64,000 nucleotides of DNA, from positions 1-64,000 of the forward strand of contig CAYJGF010000001.1 in the NCBI GenBank assembly GCA_964369965.1. The letters are read 5' to 3'. The stretch's first letter is position 1. The number at the start of each line of letters is the position of its first letter. The stretch comes from CAYJBH01 sp964369965. GTDB taxonomy: Bacteria; Bacillota; Clostridia; Oscillospirales; Ruminococcaceae. Made by a program: the position numbers and the translations under genes. Shown piece by piece: positions 35,027-44,196 of the stretch. Below the pieces are notes generated by a model. The model saw nothing but the letters and a program-made list of their open reading frames with translations. It did not search any database and was not told where the DNA came from.

Positions 35027-35944
35027 CTAAACCTTGAGATATTTATTTATTGAAATCTGTGAGCCGATAACACCCACTGTAATGCCGCCGGCAAGAAAAC
35101 CGATAAGCAGAACCAATGCGACATCGGTGTAGGGGACGATGCTCGGCACAATGAGCGACAAAAATGAAAGCTCCGCGCTGTTCATGTTGTCAAGAAGTAA
35201 AAGATACGCGCCGGAAATAATGCCAAACGCAAAGGCGGAGGCAACAATGCCGATAACAACACCCTCCACAAAGAATGGGAAACGAATAAAAGCATTTGTC
35301 GCGCCAACAAACTTCATGATGTTGATTTCTTTACGCCGTGCAAAAACGGTTAGGCGAATGGTGTTGACTATGACCACCAACGACACGAGGGCGAGAACCC
35401 CGACAAGACCCCATCCGGCGATGGTGACCGTGCGGTCCACGCTGACAATGACGTTCGCAATATCGGTAGGTGAAGATATGTAGTCTATGCCGGCTATGCC
35501 GGAAATTTTGGTGGTGGTGTCCTCCAACGACTCCAGCTCAAAAACCTTGACTCGGTAGGAGTCGGGGAAAGGATTTTCCTCCTCCTCTTTATAACGTTCG
35601 AGATAGACCCCAGCTTCACCTAAATACTCAATCTGATCCTCTAAAGCCTCCAACTTGGAGACATAGACCGTCTCATTGCTATCGATGTTGGGGATGGCGG
35701 CGAGTGACTGCCCGAATGCCGCAACCTGATCCGCCGTCAAATCCTCTTGCAGATAGATAATGATCTCATTTTGCTCCGCCATGGAGCGCACAAAGCTATT
35801 TAGGTTGGTGGAGATAAGAACAGCCACGCCGGTGATGATAAGGCACGCCGTAAGCACCACGATGGAGGCAAAACTCATAAAGCGGTTGCCTTTGCCGGGC
35901 ATTAAACCCTGACGTGCAAGGTATAAAAATGATGAAATAGTCAT
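35027..35944 (-). CDS. ftsX: Cell-division ABC transporter membrane subunit FtsX
   Basis: A 305-residue FtsX: one N-terminal membrane segment (about 22-45), a large extracellular loop (about 46-170; EQNEIIIYLQEDLTADQVAA) and three C-terminal membrane segments, the normal topology. The loop would contact the M23 coiled coil encoded downstream. Its ATG overlaps the stop of ftsE (ATGA). FtsX does not transport; it passes ATP-driven conformational change to a cell-wall hydrolase. Confidence 0.94.
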   Translation of the reverse strand: MTISSFLYLARQGLMPGKGNRFMSFASIVVLTACLIITGVAVLISTNLNSFVRSMAEQNEIIIYLQEDLTADQVAAFGQSLAAIPNIDSNETVYVSKLEALEDQIEYLGEAGVYLERYKEEEENPFPDSYRVKVFELESLEDTTTKISGIAGIDYISSPTDIANVIVSVDRTVTIAGWGLVGVLALVSLVVIVNTIRLTVFARRKEINIMKFVGATNAFIRFPFFVEGVVIGIVASAFAFGIISGAYLLLLDNMNSAELSFLSLIVPSIVPYTDVALVLLIGFLAGGITVGVIGSQISINKYLKV

Positions 35945-36681
35945 AGCAACGACGCCCCCTTGAAATAATCGTCCGGGTTTTGTGAAAGGCTGTCATACTC
36001 CGAGACAAAGTCTTGCGGCAACATGGTGTCGCTCAAAATGGAACCTTTTTCAATATGTATAACCCTTTTGGAAAACATCTTGACAAGCTCATGCTCATGG
36101 GTGACGACCACCACGGTGGTGCCAACCATGTTGATAGCCTGTAGCAGTTCCAATATCTCCACCGAGAGCGCCGGGTCGATGTTACCGGTCGGCTCGTCCG
36201 CAATAACAAGCGGCGGCGAATGTACCAACGCGCGCGCAAGTGCAACACGCTGTTGCTCACCGCCGGAGAGTTGTGAGGGATAACTCCTCGCCTTGCCGGC
36301 AAGTCCGACGAGGTCTAAGACGTAGGGGACACGTTTTTTTATCAGTGAATTAGGGATATTGGTCACGCGCATAGCAAACGCGACATTGTCATAGGCGTTG
36401 AGGGTGGGTATCAGCCGAAAATCCTGAAAGACAACCCCCATACTGCGTCGCAAAAATGGAATATCCCGTTGTTTTATCTTGGAGACATCAAAGCCGTTTA
36501 TCTCAATTTTGCCCTCGGTCGCACGCTCCTCCGCAAGCATTAGCTTTAAAAACGTACTTTTTCCTGCGCCGGAGTGCCCGAGTACAAAGACAAACTCCCC
36601 TTTGTTTATGTCTATGTTGACGTTACGCAATGCCTCAATGTTGCCGTTGTAGACCTTGCGTACATTTTTAAAATGTATCAT
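35941..36681 (-). CDS. ftsE: Cell-division ABC transporter ATP-binding protein FtsE
   Basis: A 246-residue ATPase with Walker A GHSGAGKSTFLKLM, a Q loop in VVFQDFRLIPT, signature SGGEQQRVALARAL, Walker B VIADEPTGNIDP and the switch His in VVTHEHELVK. It starts at ATG 36681, nine bases after AAAGGA; an in-frame TTG at 36699 coincides with that ribosome site and is rejected. It heads the ftsE-ftsX-M23 run. A terminator-like hairpin between it and the upstream regulator gene (36698-36764) suggests that ftsE has its own promoter or is reached by readthrough. Confidence 0.95.
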   Translation of the reverse strand: MIHFKNVRKVYNGNIEALRNVNIDINKGEFVFVLGHSGAGKSTFLKLMLAEERATEGKIEINGFDVSKIKQRDIPFLRRSMGVVFQDFRLIPTLNAYDNVAFAMRVTNIPNSLIKKRVPYVLDLVGLAGKARSYPSQLSGGEQQRVALARALVHSPPLVIADEPTGNIDPALSVEILELLQAINMVGTTVVVVTHEHELVKMFSKRVIHIEKGSILSDTMLPQDFVSEYDSLSQNPDDYFKGASLL

Positions 36682-36697
36682 AAAGGATATTCCTTTC

Positions 36698-36764
36698 AAA
36701 AAAGAAACGACCTGTTTTCAACCGTCAAAGTGATATAACATTCCCTTTGAAGTCAAAAACAGGT
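36698..36764 (-). terminator. Terminator after the CdaR-like regulator gene
   Basis: On the minus strand ACCTGTTTT and AAAACAGGT form a 9-bp stem with an inner CAAAG/CTTTG stem, and CGTTTCTTTTTT follows. It begins 5 bp after the regulator's stop and lies in the gap before ftsE. Confidence 0.65.
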
Positions 36765-36769
36765 GATTT

Positions 36770-37837
36770 TTATTGCTCTTGGGTGACCGATAGATATTTT
36801 TTAACCATCAGCGCCACATTAAACAGGATAGCATCATCGAACTCACGCAGATCGAGACCGGTAAGCTTCTTTATCTTCTCAAGGCGGTAGACAAGGGTAT
36901 TACGGTGGACAAAAAGCCCACGGCTGGTCTCACTAACGTTGAGGTTGTTCTCGAAAAATCGCTGTATGGTGAACAGCGTCTCGTTGTCGAGGCTGTCGAC
37001 GTTGCCGATGTGAAAAACTTCACGCAGAAACATCTCACATAGCGTTGTCGGAAGTTGATAGATAAGCCTTGCTATGCCGAGGTGGGAATAGTTGATGATA
37101 TTACGCTCGTTTTCAAAAATGCGACCTATTTCGAGAGCCATGCGAGCCTCTTTAAAGCTGGTGGCAAGCTCCTTTATGCCGGTGATGGGCAGACCGATAC
37201 CGACCGACGCTTTAATATAATGAACATCGGCGAGGGTGTCGATAATTGAGCTTGCGAGCTTATCGACATCGGTGGACTCGATATTACGTTTTGTCTCTTT
37301 AACAAGGACGGTGTCCTGCTCCGAGATGGTGAAAACAAAATCCTTCTGCTTTTCCGGAAAGAGGTTGCTTATCGCCTCATAGGCAAGCCCGTCGTTGGCA
37401 CCGTAACTGCGTATCAACAGGACTATGCGCGGCACCTCACCGGTGAAGTGAAGCTCCCTTGCCTTGGCATATATATCACCCGGCAGAATATTGTCGGTGA
37501 CAACATTTTTTATAAAGCTGGTCTTATCATAACGATCGTTGTGGAATTGACTGATGCTCTCTAAAGACACCGCAACCATGTTGGCAAACTGGGTGGCAAC
37601 GGGGTCCTCACCATCGACGTAAACAGCGTAGAGTAATGAATTTTGAAGCTCGAAGGTAACAAATGTGGTGTCTTCGGCAACGTAATGCTTATTATTGTAG
37701 GGAAATAAAAACTCATTGCCTATCTTCTCGGTGTTGGTCGAGGCTACAACCAAACCGGTCTCATCTACAACGCCTATTTCGCGTTCGAGACCCTCACCCA
37801 TACGAACAATGACTTCCTGAAAAAGTTTAGTAGACAT
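36770..37837 (-). CDS. CdaR/PucR-family transcriptional regulator
   Basis: A 355-residue regulator of the CdaR type. The N-terminal part (about 1-135) is the diacid-recognition domain (FQEVIVRMGEGLEREIGVVD, with GLVVASTNTEKIG). A GGDEF-like middle region (about 140-270) follows, and the C-terminal helix-turn-helix is NNLNVSETSRGLFVHRNTLV plus YRLEKIKKLTGLDLREFDDA, the PucR C-terminal signature. Family members sense glucarate-type diacids or related sugars; no such catabolic genes are nearby, so the target is unknown. It may read the neighbouring ftsE cluster only by position. Confidence 0.88.
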   Translation of the reverse strand: MSTKLFQEVIVRMGEGLEREIGVVDETGLVVASTNTEKIGNEFLFPYNNKHYVAEDTTFVTFELQNSLLYAVYVDGEDPVATQFANMVAVSLESISQFHNDRYDKTSFIKNVVTDNILPGDIYAKARELHFTGEVPRIVLLIRSYGANDGLAYEAISNLFPEKQKDFVFTISEQDTVLVKETKRNIESTDVDKLASSIIDTLADVHYIKASVGIGLPITGIKELATSFKEARMALEIGRIFENERNIINYSHLGIARLIYQLPTTLCEMFLREVFHIGNVDSLDNETLFTIQRFFENNLNVSETSRGLFVHRNTLVYRLEKIKKLTGLDLREFDDAILFNVALMVKKYLSVTQEQ

Positions 37838-37937
37838 AAATAGTTCTCTTTCCTTTCCGGTAATTTACCTTTTTGTTTTCCTGTCATCTATATAAAAATT
37901 TTGTACATTATGCTTAATTTTAAAATCTATAATATAT

Positions 37938-37966
37938 ATTTTACACAAAAAATTAATAAAATGCAA
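37938..37966 (-). promoter_or_regulatory. Candidate promoter of the CdaR-like gene
   Basis: On the minus strand TTGCAT, a 17-base spacer and TAAAAT, about 100 bp upstream of the regulator start. The surrounding 37838-38003 gap is very AT-rich and holds no gene. Confidence 0.45.
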
Positions 37967-38003
37967 TAGGTAATCTAAAAAAAATAGAAAAACATTGTTT
38001 TTT

Positions 38004-38603
38004 TTATCGTTTTTTTCGGTAAAAACGAGGAAGGTTAGCGGTTGTAAATTTACAGATAGTGTCAATCTTCATAAAAATGCAGGTGGCGACAAGGGTGATA
38101 AGGAGAATGTAAAAGATGGACGATGTGGATAGTCGAAAGAGCGTTACGGCGTTAAATTTATTAAGTGTTATTTCATCAAAGTTAACCGTGATGGAGGGGA
38201 ATATGCCGATATCCACCCTTATTTTCTTGGTGTTCAGCGGGAAGTTAAAGACATAATAATCCCCCTCGTTCCTGCTGTAGATTAATTTCTCGGCAGAAAA
38301 ATCCTTGTCAAGGTCGTCCTGATAAAATGCGACAAACTCACCGGGATGATAAGAAAAATCACATTTTACATAGAGGTTTAAGATATCGCCTTGCAGGTGC
38401 ATTTGGCTGTCTTCCGTCTCGGTTATGACGGTGTCCTCGTCCACCACCTCAAGCGTAATGAGCTCAAAGTCAGAGATGTTGAGATCCTCGTTTGAAAGTC
38501 GAAACGTCGACAACGCACCGACTACAAGGTGATAGAGTGCCATTATCGCGACGGCAAAAATCAATGCGCAGAGCACAGGATAACTTTTTAGATATTTTAT
38601 CAT
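38004..38603 (-). CDS. Bitopic membrane protein of unknown function
   Basis: A 199-residue protein I do not recognise. It has an N-terminal membrane segment (about 12-32), an extracytoplasmic beta-rich region (about 35-165) with HLQGDILNLYVKCDFSYHPG and YVFNFPLNTKKIRVDIGIFP, a second membrane segment (about 166-186) and a basic C-terminal tail. The start overlaps the stop of the large GT-C-like membrane protein (ATGA), so the two are co-translated. It may assist that enzyme, but nothing proves it. Confidence 0.75.
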   Translation of the reverse strand: MIKYLKSYPVLCALIFAVAIMALYHLVVGALSTFRLSNEDLNISDFELITLEVVDEDTVITETEDSQMHLQGDILNLYVKCDFSYHPGEFVAFYQDDLDKDFSAEKLIYSRNEGDYYVFNFPLNTKKIRVDIGIFPSITVNFDEITLNKFNAVTLFRLSTSSIFYILLITLVATCIFMKIDTICKFTTANLPRFYRKKR

Positions 38604-40588
38604 GCCAACACCTCCACGAACATGTTATCTTCGTCAAGGGTATATAGTGTATTGTTTTTAATCTCCTCATAAAACAGGTTGCCGTAGGAGCTTACAAACT
38701 CCTCCTGCGGGTGGGATATATAAAGCAGATCGAAATTCTCTCTATAAATGGTAATAAACTCCTCGTCGGTTGCGATGTTAAAGTGATGAATAATGTCCTC
38801 TTCCACCATGTCCTCATTGCTAAATCCGAGAGAGAAGTCATAACCGCCTGCATAGTCGTTATAGTTGACAACGGTGGGGAAGAAGATATACATGTTGGTC
38901 ATGTAGTGGTAGTCCTTAAATCTTTCCGCTATCATCAACACTCGACCATCGATGTCACCATACCGCTCAATCGCCTTTTTTTCGGTCAAAATGTCGGAAT
39001 ATGCATTTTCCGGCGCGGCAATAAATGTATTGTCGACACCTAAACTGAAAAGATTAAAGACAAGATATATACAGAGCGCGCAAATTAATGCGAATGATAC
39101 ACGGTAAAATCTTTTGACACTCACGATCAAAAACGCAATTAGATTAAAATAGAGATATATATAATAGTAAGGCACAGTGTACCTCGGGTACTCCACCATG
39201 CCATCCCCAAAGCCGGATATAAAATAACTTATGGAATGTATATAAAGAAACAGCCCGACAATCAGCCCGATATTCGATATTATAAATGCAATTCGATATT
39301 TTTTGGGCATTAACACCGCGGCCAATACCCCTAATGATATAATGAAGATGAATAAAATATAATCCTTTATCCCGGCAATGGTGGCAGAGGATAAAAACTG
39401 CGTTCTAATCTCGCTCAAAACCTCATTTTGACGGTCGGACCTACTCTCCTCAAAAAATATTGAGCCGACTATACTCACTATAAGGTTGTCGGAGGTGGGT
39501 GTTTGACCTTGTGGGACGGTGGCGGTCTCGATGTTTTCAACGGATGGGTTTTGATAATATTTTAGCTCGTGCGGCAGTAACTGCTCCTCGCCGTCAATCA
39601 ATGACTCGGCATTGCGTTGTAGGGTGGCAAAACTGTAAGCGTCCCATGCGTAGTACACGCCGACGGTGATGGTTATCCCGAGCAACAGACCGACGATTAT
39701 CTTTGATATGCTTTTGCATTTTGCAAAAAACTCAAAGGAGAATATGACACCTACCGTCAGCACCGCAAATACTATGCCTACATCCTTAATAAATACAAGG
39801 GGGATAATCCCGAGCAGATAGAAAAGTCGTGTGCGGTCGGTGAAATATAAAGCAAGCGTGGCAAGAGCAAAAACCGCTATGGTAAAATCCGACATGGCAG
39901 TCCCGTATGCGTAGGACTGGGAGGAATAACCCTGCACCGCGCCGTGATAGGTCTGTAAAAAAACACCCAGCATTAAGATAAGGAAGATAATGGGCGACAA
40001 AAACTTCTTTTCGGTGTAATTTTCCACAATTTCGGCTATACACCCAAAAACGACAAGTGCGGCGAACGCGTATGCGAAATAAAGACCGTGATCATAAAAA
40101 TCCGGGCTGAAAAACTGCATGATATAGGACAGAATAGAGGAGGCAGGCGGTATGGCATTAAGATGGGTGAGAATGTGCGGCGTATAGGTATAGAGCGCGC
40201 CGAGCTCCTTTGTCACCTTTGCGGCGGTGCCCCAAAAAGAATATTCGTCCCAGTAGTAAAAAAGAGGCTGATTTATTGCATATATTAATAGAAAGGCGAC
40301 CGATGCAATATTGACCATCTTGACAGCGGTCGAGAGATAACTCGATATGCCTTTGTTTTTTATTGCGGTGATGGTTAAGAGCACAACGCCAAAGATAAAA
40401 TAGAGCAGCGACGAGACAAAAAGCCCGTACCTGCCCATCATGGAAAAAAGTGAAGCCACGCTGATTGCAAACATCAGCGAGGCGAGAAGTGACGCCGCCG
40501 GTTTTATTCGCAACCGGTAATGAAAAAAAACGGCAAATAAATTAACGCCGAGAACGGATAAAAGCAAGTCGCAATACCCCCAAACCAA
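38600..40588 (-). CDS. Polytopic membrane protein, GT-C glycosyltransferase-like
   Basis: A protein of about 662 residues with a dozen or more membrane segments. The stretch PLFYYWDEYSFWGTAAKVTK resembles the acidic first-loop motif of GT-C fold glycosyltransferases, and the LNAIPPASSILSYIMQFF stretch after it is in the position of their second conserved loop. The C-terminal 150 residues are soluble and extracytoplasmic (DIDGRVLMIAERFKDYHYMT). Such proteins use lipid-linked sugars at the cell surface. The TTG at 40588 is the first usable start but is only about 12 bases after the expected transcription start and has no Shine-Dalgarno site, so the true start may be further in. Confidence 0.7.
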   Translation of the reverse strand: MVWGYCDLLLSVLGVNLFAVFFHYRLRIKPAASLLASLMFAISVASLFSMMGRYGLFVSSLLYFIFGVVLLTITAIKNKGISSYLSTAVKMVNIASVAFLLIYAINQPLFYYWDEYSFWGTAAKVTKELGALYTYTPHILTHLNAIPPASSILSYIMQFFSPDFYDHGLYFAYAFAALVVFGCIAEIVENYTEKKFLSPIIFLILMLGVFLQTYHGAVQGYSSQSYAYGTAMSDFTIAVFALATLALYFTDRTRLFYLLGIIPLVFIKDVGIVFAVLTVGVIFSFEFFAKCKSISKIIVGLLLGITITVGVYYAWDAYSFATLQRNAESLIDGEEQLLPHELKYYQNPSVENIETATVPQGQTPTSDNLIVSIVGSIFFEESRSDRQNEVLSEIRTQFLSSATIAGIKDYILFIFIISLGVLAAVLMPKKYRIAFIISNIGLIVGLFLYIHSISYFISGFGDGMVEYPRYTVPYYYIYLYFNLIAFLIVSVKRFYRVSFALICALCIYLVFNLFSLGVDNTFIAAPENAYSDILTEKKAIERYGDIDGRVLMIAERFKDYHYMTNMYIFFPTVVNYNDYAGGYDFSLGFSNEDMVEEDIIHHFNIATDEEFITIYRENFDLLYISHPQEEFVSSYGNLFYEEIKNNTLYTLDEDNMFVEVLA

Positions 40589-40607
40589 CCAAGTAATTAT
40601 CAGATTG

Positions 40608-40636
40608 ATAATAACATTTATAACAGATTATGTCAA
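40608..40636 (-). promoter_or_regulatory. SigA promoter of the GT-C-like gene pair
   Basis: On the minus strand TTGACA, a 17-base spacer and TATTAT. Transcription would start near 40601, 12-13 bases before the TTG at 40588. It is divergent from the pheS promoter 35 bp away. Confidence 0.75.
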
Positions 40637-40670
40637 GTTATTGCACAACCGATTTAATCGGGGTCAAACA

Positions 40671-40699
40671 TTGACTATGATACAAAAAAATGCTATTAT
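40671..40699 (+). promoter_or_regulatory. SigA promoter of pheST
   Basis: TTGACT, a 17-base spacer and TATTAT, giving a start near 40706 and a leader of about 45 bases to the pheS TTG. There is no room for a T-box or a leader peptide. Confidence 0.75.
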
Positions 40700-40749
40700 A
40701 TTATATATATAGCATTTTTATTGTATTGTGGTGTAGGAAAGGATATAAA

Positions 40750-41769
40750 TTGAAGGAGAAATTACAACAACTTAAAAGTGAGGCGATAGAGCGGATAAAC
40801 GGCGCGCTCGGTGAAGATGAGCTCGGCTCGGTGCGCACATTTTATCTCGGTAAAAAAGGCGCCGTCACCGACCTTTTAAAGGGTCTCGGCGCACTGTCCG
40901 CGGAGGAGCGCCCCGCAATGGGTGCAATGGTCAACGAGACTCGTGAGGCAATCACAAATCACTTGGAGCAAAAACTTGCCGTCATAAAGGAGCAAAAAGC
41001 TCAAATGCGGCTTAAGGCAGAGCGTATCGACGTATCCCTGCCCGGCAATGTCCCGTCGATGGGCAAACTTCACCCTATGACAAAGGTTCTGCGTGAGCTT
41101 AAAGAGATATTTCTCGGCATGGGGTTTGAGGTGCGTCAAGGCCCAGAGATAGAGCTTGACCGATATAACTTCGAGATGCTCAACATGCCCAAAACCCACC
41201 CTGCACGAGATACGCAGGATACCTTTTATATAAATGAGGAGATTTTGCTCCGCACCCAGACCAGCCCCATGCAAATTCGCACCATGGAGGTGGAAAAACC
41301 GCCCATTCGCATTATCGTGCCGGGCAGGGTGTATCGCAGTGACGCTGTCGATGCCTCCCACTCCCCCATCTTTCATCAGATAGAGGGGCTTGTGGTGGAT
41401 AAGGGGATCACCTTTACCAATCTTAAAAACACCCTTGAGACATTTACCAAAAAACTCTATGGTGATGACTGTGCCGTGCGTTTTCGCCCTCATCACTTCC
41501 CCTATACCGAGCCGTCCGCCGAGATGGATGCAACCTGCTTTAAATGCGGTGGCTCCGGTTGCGGTCTTTGCAAGGGCGAGGGCTTTATAGAACTGCTCGG
41601 TTGTGGCATGGTTCACCCGAACGTGCTCGCCGGTTGCGGTATCGACCCCGAGGTGTACAGCGGTTTTGCATTCGGTGTCGGTCTGGAGCGAATTACCATG
41701 TTGCGCTATGGTATTGACGATATGAGGCTGTTGTACGACGGCGATTTGAGGTTTTTGGATCAATTCTAA
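40750..41769 (+). CDS. pheS: Phenylalanyl-tRNA synthetase alpha subunit
   Basis: A 339-residue class II synthetase subunit. The N-terminal coiled coil (about 1-90) with TFYLGKKGAVTDLLKGLG is followed by the catalytic core: motif 2 area RTQTSPMQIRTM, VYRSDAVDASHSPIFHQIEG, then EPSAEMDATCFKCGGSGCGL, GMVHPNVLAGCGIDPEVYSG and the motif 3 GFAFGVGLERITMLRYGIDD. I start at TTG 40750, five bases after AGGAAAGGAT, which gives the family's usual length; the ATG-type frame upstream at 40690 lies inside the promoter. The CxxC-GC-C cluster (CFKCGGSGCGLC) is seen in a subset of PheS proteins. pheT follows 24 bp downstream. Confidence 0.96.
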   Translation: MKEKLQQLKSEAIERINGALGEDELGSVRTFYLGKKGAVTDLLKGLGALSAEERPAMGAMVNETREAITNHLEQKLAVIKEQKAQMRLKAERIDVSLPGNVPSMGKLHPMTKVLRELKEIFLGMGFEVRQGPEIELDRYNFEMLNMPKTHPARDTQDTFYINEEILLRTQTSPMQIRTMEVEKPPIRIIVPGRVYRSDAVDASHSPIFHQIEGLVVDKGITFTNLKNTLETFTKKLYGDDCAVRFRPHHFPYTEPSAEMDATCFKCGGSGCGLCKGEGFIELLGCGMVHPNVLAGCGIDPEVYSGFAFGVGLERITMLRYGIDDMRLLYDGDLRFLDQF

Positions 41770-41793
41770 AATTACATTCATGAAAGGAATACA

Positions 41794-44181
41794 ATGAAAC
41801 TTGCATACAGTTGGCTGTCCGACTTTGTTTCGCTCGACGTTGACCGAGGACAGTTTGTAGATAAAATGACCATGAGCGGATCCAAGGTCGAGGGGGTTCA
41901 CTGCCCCGGCGATGACACAAAAAATGTTGTGGTCGGCAAAATCTTGTCCATCGACCGCCACCCCGACGCCGACAAGCTCGTCGTCTGCGGTGTGGATGTC
42001 GGCGAAAAACTCACCATCGTGACCGGCGCCGATAATCTAACGGTGGGCGATATAGTGCCGGTCGCGCTGGACGGCTCGCACCTACCCTGCGGCAAAAAGA
42101 TAACCTCCGGCAAGCTCCGCGGTGTTTTAAGCGAGGGGATGCTGTGCAGTATCGGTGAACTCTCGCTGTCGGAAAATGATTTCCCCGACTGCGGCGGTGA
42201 GGACGGGATAATGATACTGCCGAGTGAATTATCCGACAAACTCGGTCAAGATGTGGCGCCATTGCTCGGTCTTGACGACATGACGGTGGAGTTTGAGATA
42301 ACACCCAACCGACCCGACTGCCTGTCGGTGCGCGCCCTCGCCCGTGAGGCGGCGGTGACCTTCGGTGTGCCTTTTAACGACCTCGATGTGCCGACCTATG
42401 AAAAAGACGGCAATATTCACAACCGTTTAAAGGTGGATATTTCGACCGACAACTGCTCGCGCTACTGCGCCGCCATAGTGAAAAATGTCAAGATAGAGCC
42501 GTCACCGCAGTGGATGCGCCAGCGCCTGCGCATGTGCGGTATGCGCCCTATCAATAACATTGTCGATATCACCAACTATATCTGCCTTTTGTTCGGTCAC
42601 CCGATGCACGCCTTTGATCTTCGCTATGTGAACGATGCGCACATCACGGTGCGCGGTGCAAAAAAGGATGAGGAAATAGTCACGTTGGACGGTGTTACCC
42701 GTGTTTTAGACGAAAAGACAACCGTCATATCCGACACAAAAGGTGCTATCGCCATCGCCGGTGTGATGGGCGGTGAGTACAGCGGCATCTACCCCGACAC
42801 CGTCGACGTTGTATTTGAGGGCGCCTGCTTCAACGGCCCTGCTGTGCGCACCGCGGCAAAAAGGCTGGGGCTTCGCACCGAGAGCAGCGCCCGCTTTGAA
42901 AAAGGTCTTTCGTCCGAGAACGCCCTGCCGGCACTTTATTATGCGCTATCCTTGGTTGAAAAGCTAAAATGCGGTGAGCCGGAGAGCGGGATTATCGATG
43001 TGTACACACAAAAAACACCCCCTCGCTCGGTGGAGTACAGCCCTGAAAAAATCAACAAGCTCCTTGGCACCGATATACCAAAATCCGAGATGGACGATAT
43101 ACTGTGTGCGCTCGGCTTTGTGATTGACGGCAATGTCGTGAATGTGCCCTATACACGTTATGACGTCAGCCGCAGCTGCGACCTCGCGGAGGAGGTTGCA
43201 CGAATATATGGGTATAATCGCCTAACTTCAGAGCCCATTAAAGGGTCCGGCAGTGCAAGACCATCCGATCGCCAGCGTTTTGATGAGGAAGTTCGCGATC
43301 GATTGCTCGGCTACGGGCTTTATGAGAACATGAGTTTCTCCTTCTATTCCCGTCGGCATTTCGACCTATTAAAACTATCACAGGATTGCCTTATACGCGA
43401 CGCCATCGAAATTATGAACCCTCTCGGTGAGGATAGCGCGATAATGCGCACCACCGCCCTGCCGTCCATGCTCGGAGTGCTCGGCACCAACTATAATGCC
43501 CGAGCTGCCTCCTGCGGTATATTCGAGTTTGCTACCGAATATCGCAAAAAGCCGAACGCCGACGACAAATCCCTTGCGGATGAGCCGAAAAAAATAATTG
43601 TCGGGCTGTACGGACCCGAGGTCGACTTTTTCACCGCCAAAGGCATTGTCGAGGGGCTTTGTGCCGTCGCCGGAATATCAAATTGTGAGGCATTCGCCGT
43701 GACCGATATCCCCTATCTGCACAGCGGTCGCGCCGCAAAGCTCATGGTGGGTGACAGGACACTCGCCGTCGTCGGTGAGGTTGCCGGCGAGGTTGCGCTC
43801 GGCTACGGCATCAAGACGCGTTGCTATGTCGTTGACCTATCGCTCGATATCCTTTATGAACTCTCGTCCGGCACGGCGATATATAAACCCCTCTCCAAAT
43901 ATCCGGCTACGACACGTGACATCTGCCTTGTGGCGGACAAATCTATACCACATCGTGAAATTGTCGCCGCCATCACCGACGCCGCAGGCGAGCTACTACG
44001 CGAGGTGAAACTGTTTGACATTTATGAGGGGGAGCGCCTTGGCGAGGGACGACGCAGTCTTGCGTACAGTCTCAAACTGCAATCCTTTACCGCAACCCTC
44101 ACCGACGTCGAGGCGGACGCGGTCGTGAGCTCGATATTAGATAGATTAAAGGGCATGTCGGTAACCTTGCGAGAAGAATAA
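41794..44181 (+). CDS. pheT: Phenylalanyl-tRNA synthetase beta subunit
   Basis: A 795-residue beta subunit with all modules: tRNA-binding EMAP domain (about 38-150; GKILSIDRHPDADKLVVCGV), B3/B4 editing domain (about 205-385; NIVDITNYICLLFGHPMHAF), B5 domain (about 400-475), core catalytic-like domain (485-690; MNPLGEDSAIMRTTALPSML) and C-terminal anticodon-binding FDX domain (700-795; SKYPATTRDICLVADKSIPH). It starts at ATG 41794 behind GAAAGGA. Confidence 0.97.
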   Translation: MKLAYSWLSDFVSLDVDRGQFVDKMTMSGSKVEGVHCPGDDTKNVVVGKILSIDRHPDADKLVVCGVDVGEKLTIVTGADNLTVGDIVPVALDGSHLPCGKKITSGKLRGVLSEGMLCSIGELSLSENDFPDCGGEDGIMILPSELSDKLGQDVAPLLGLDDMTVEFEITPNRPDCLSVRALAREAAVTFGVPFNDLDVPTYEKDGNIHNRLKVDISTDNCSRYCAAIVKNVKIEPSPQWMRQRLRMCGMRPINNIVDITNYICLLFGHPMHAFDLRYVNDAHITVRGAKKDEEIVTLDGVTRVLDEKTTVISDTKGAIAIAGVMGGEYSGIYPDTVDVVFEGACFNGPAVRTAAKRLGLRTESSARFEKGLSSENALPALYYALSLVEKLKCGEPESGIIDVYTQKTPPRSVEYSPEKINKLLGTDIPKSEMDDILCALGFVIDGNVVNVPYTRYDVSRSCDLAEEVARIYGYNRLTSEPIKGSGSARPSDRQRFDEEVRDRLLGYGLYENMSFSFYSRRHFDLLKLSQDCLIRDAIEIMNPLGEDSAIMRTTALPSMLGVLGTNYNARAASCGIFEFATEYRKKPNADDKSLADEPKKIIVGLYGPEVDFFTAKGIVEGLCAVAGISNCEAFAVTDIPYLHSGRAAKLMVGDRTLAVVGEVAGEVALGYGIKTRCYVVDLSLDILYELSSGTAIYKPLSKYPATTRDICLVADKSIPHREIVAAITDAAGELLREVKLFDIYEGERLGEGRRSLAYSLKLQSFTATLTDVEADAVVSSILDRLKGMSVTLREE

Positions 44182-44196
44182 AACGGATACAAACCC

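Noticed and set aside
40700..40749. T-box riboswitch ahead of pheST
   Set aside because: The leader is only about 45 bases and has no T-box sequence or antiterminator stem.
40876..41961. 361-codon open frame on the minus strand opposite pheS
   Set aside because: It is a shadow of pheS and the pheT start, with no start signal and no recognisable domain.
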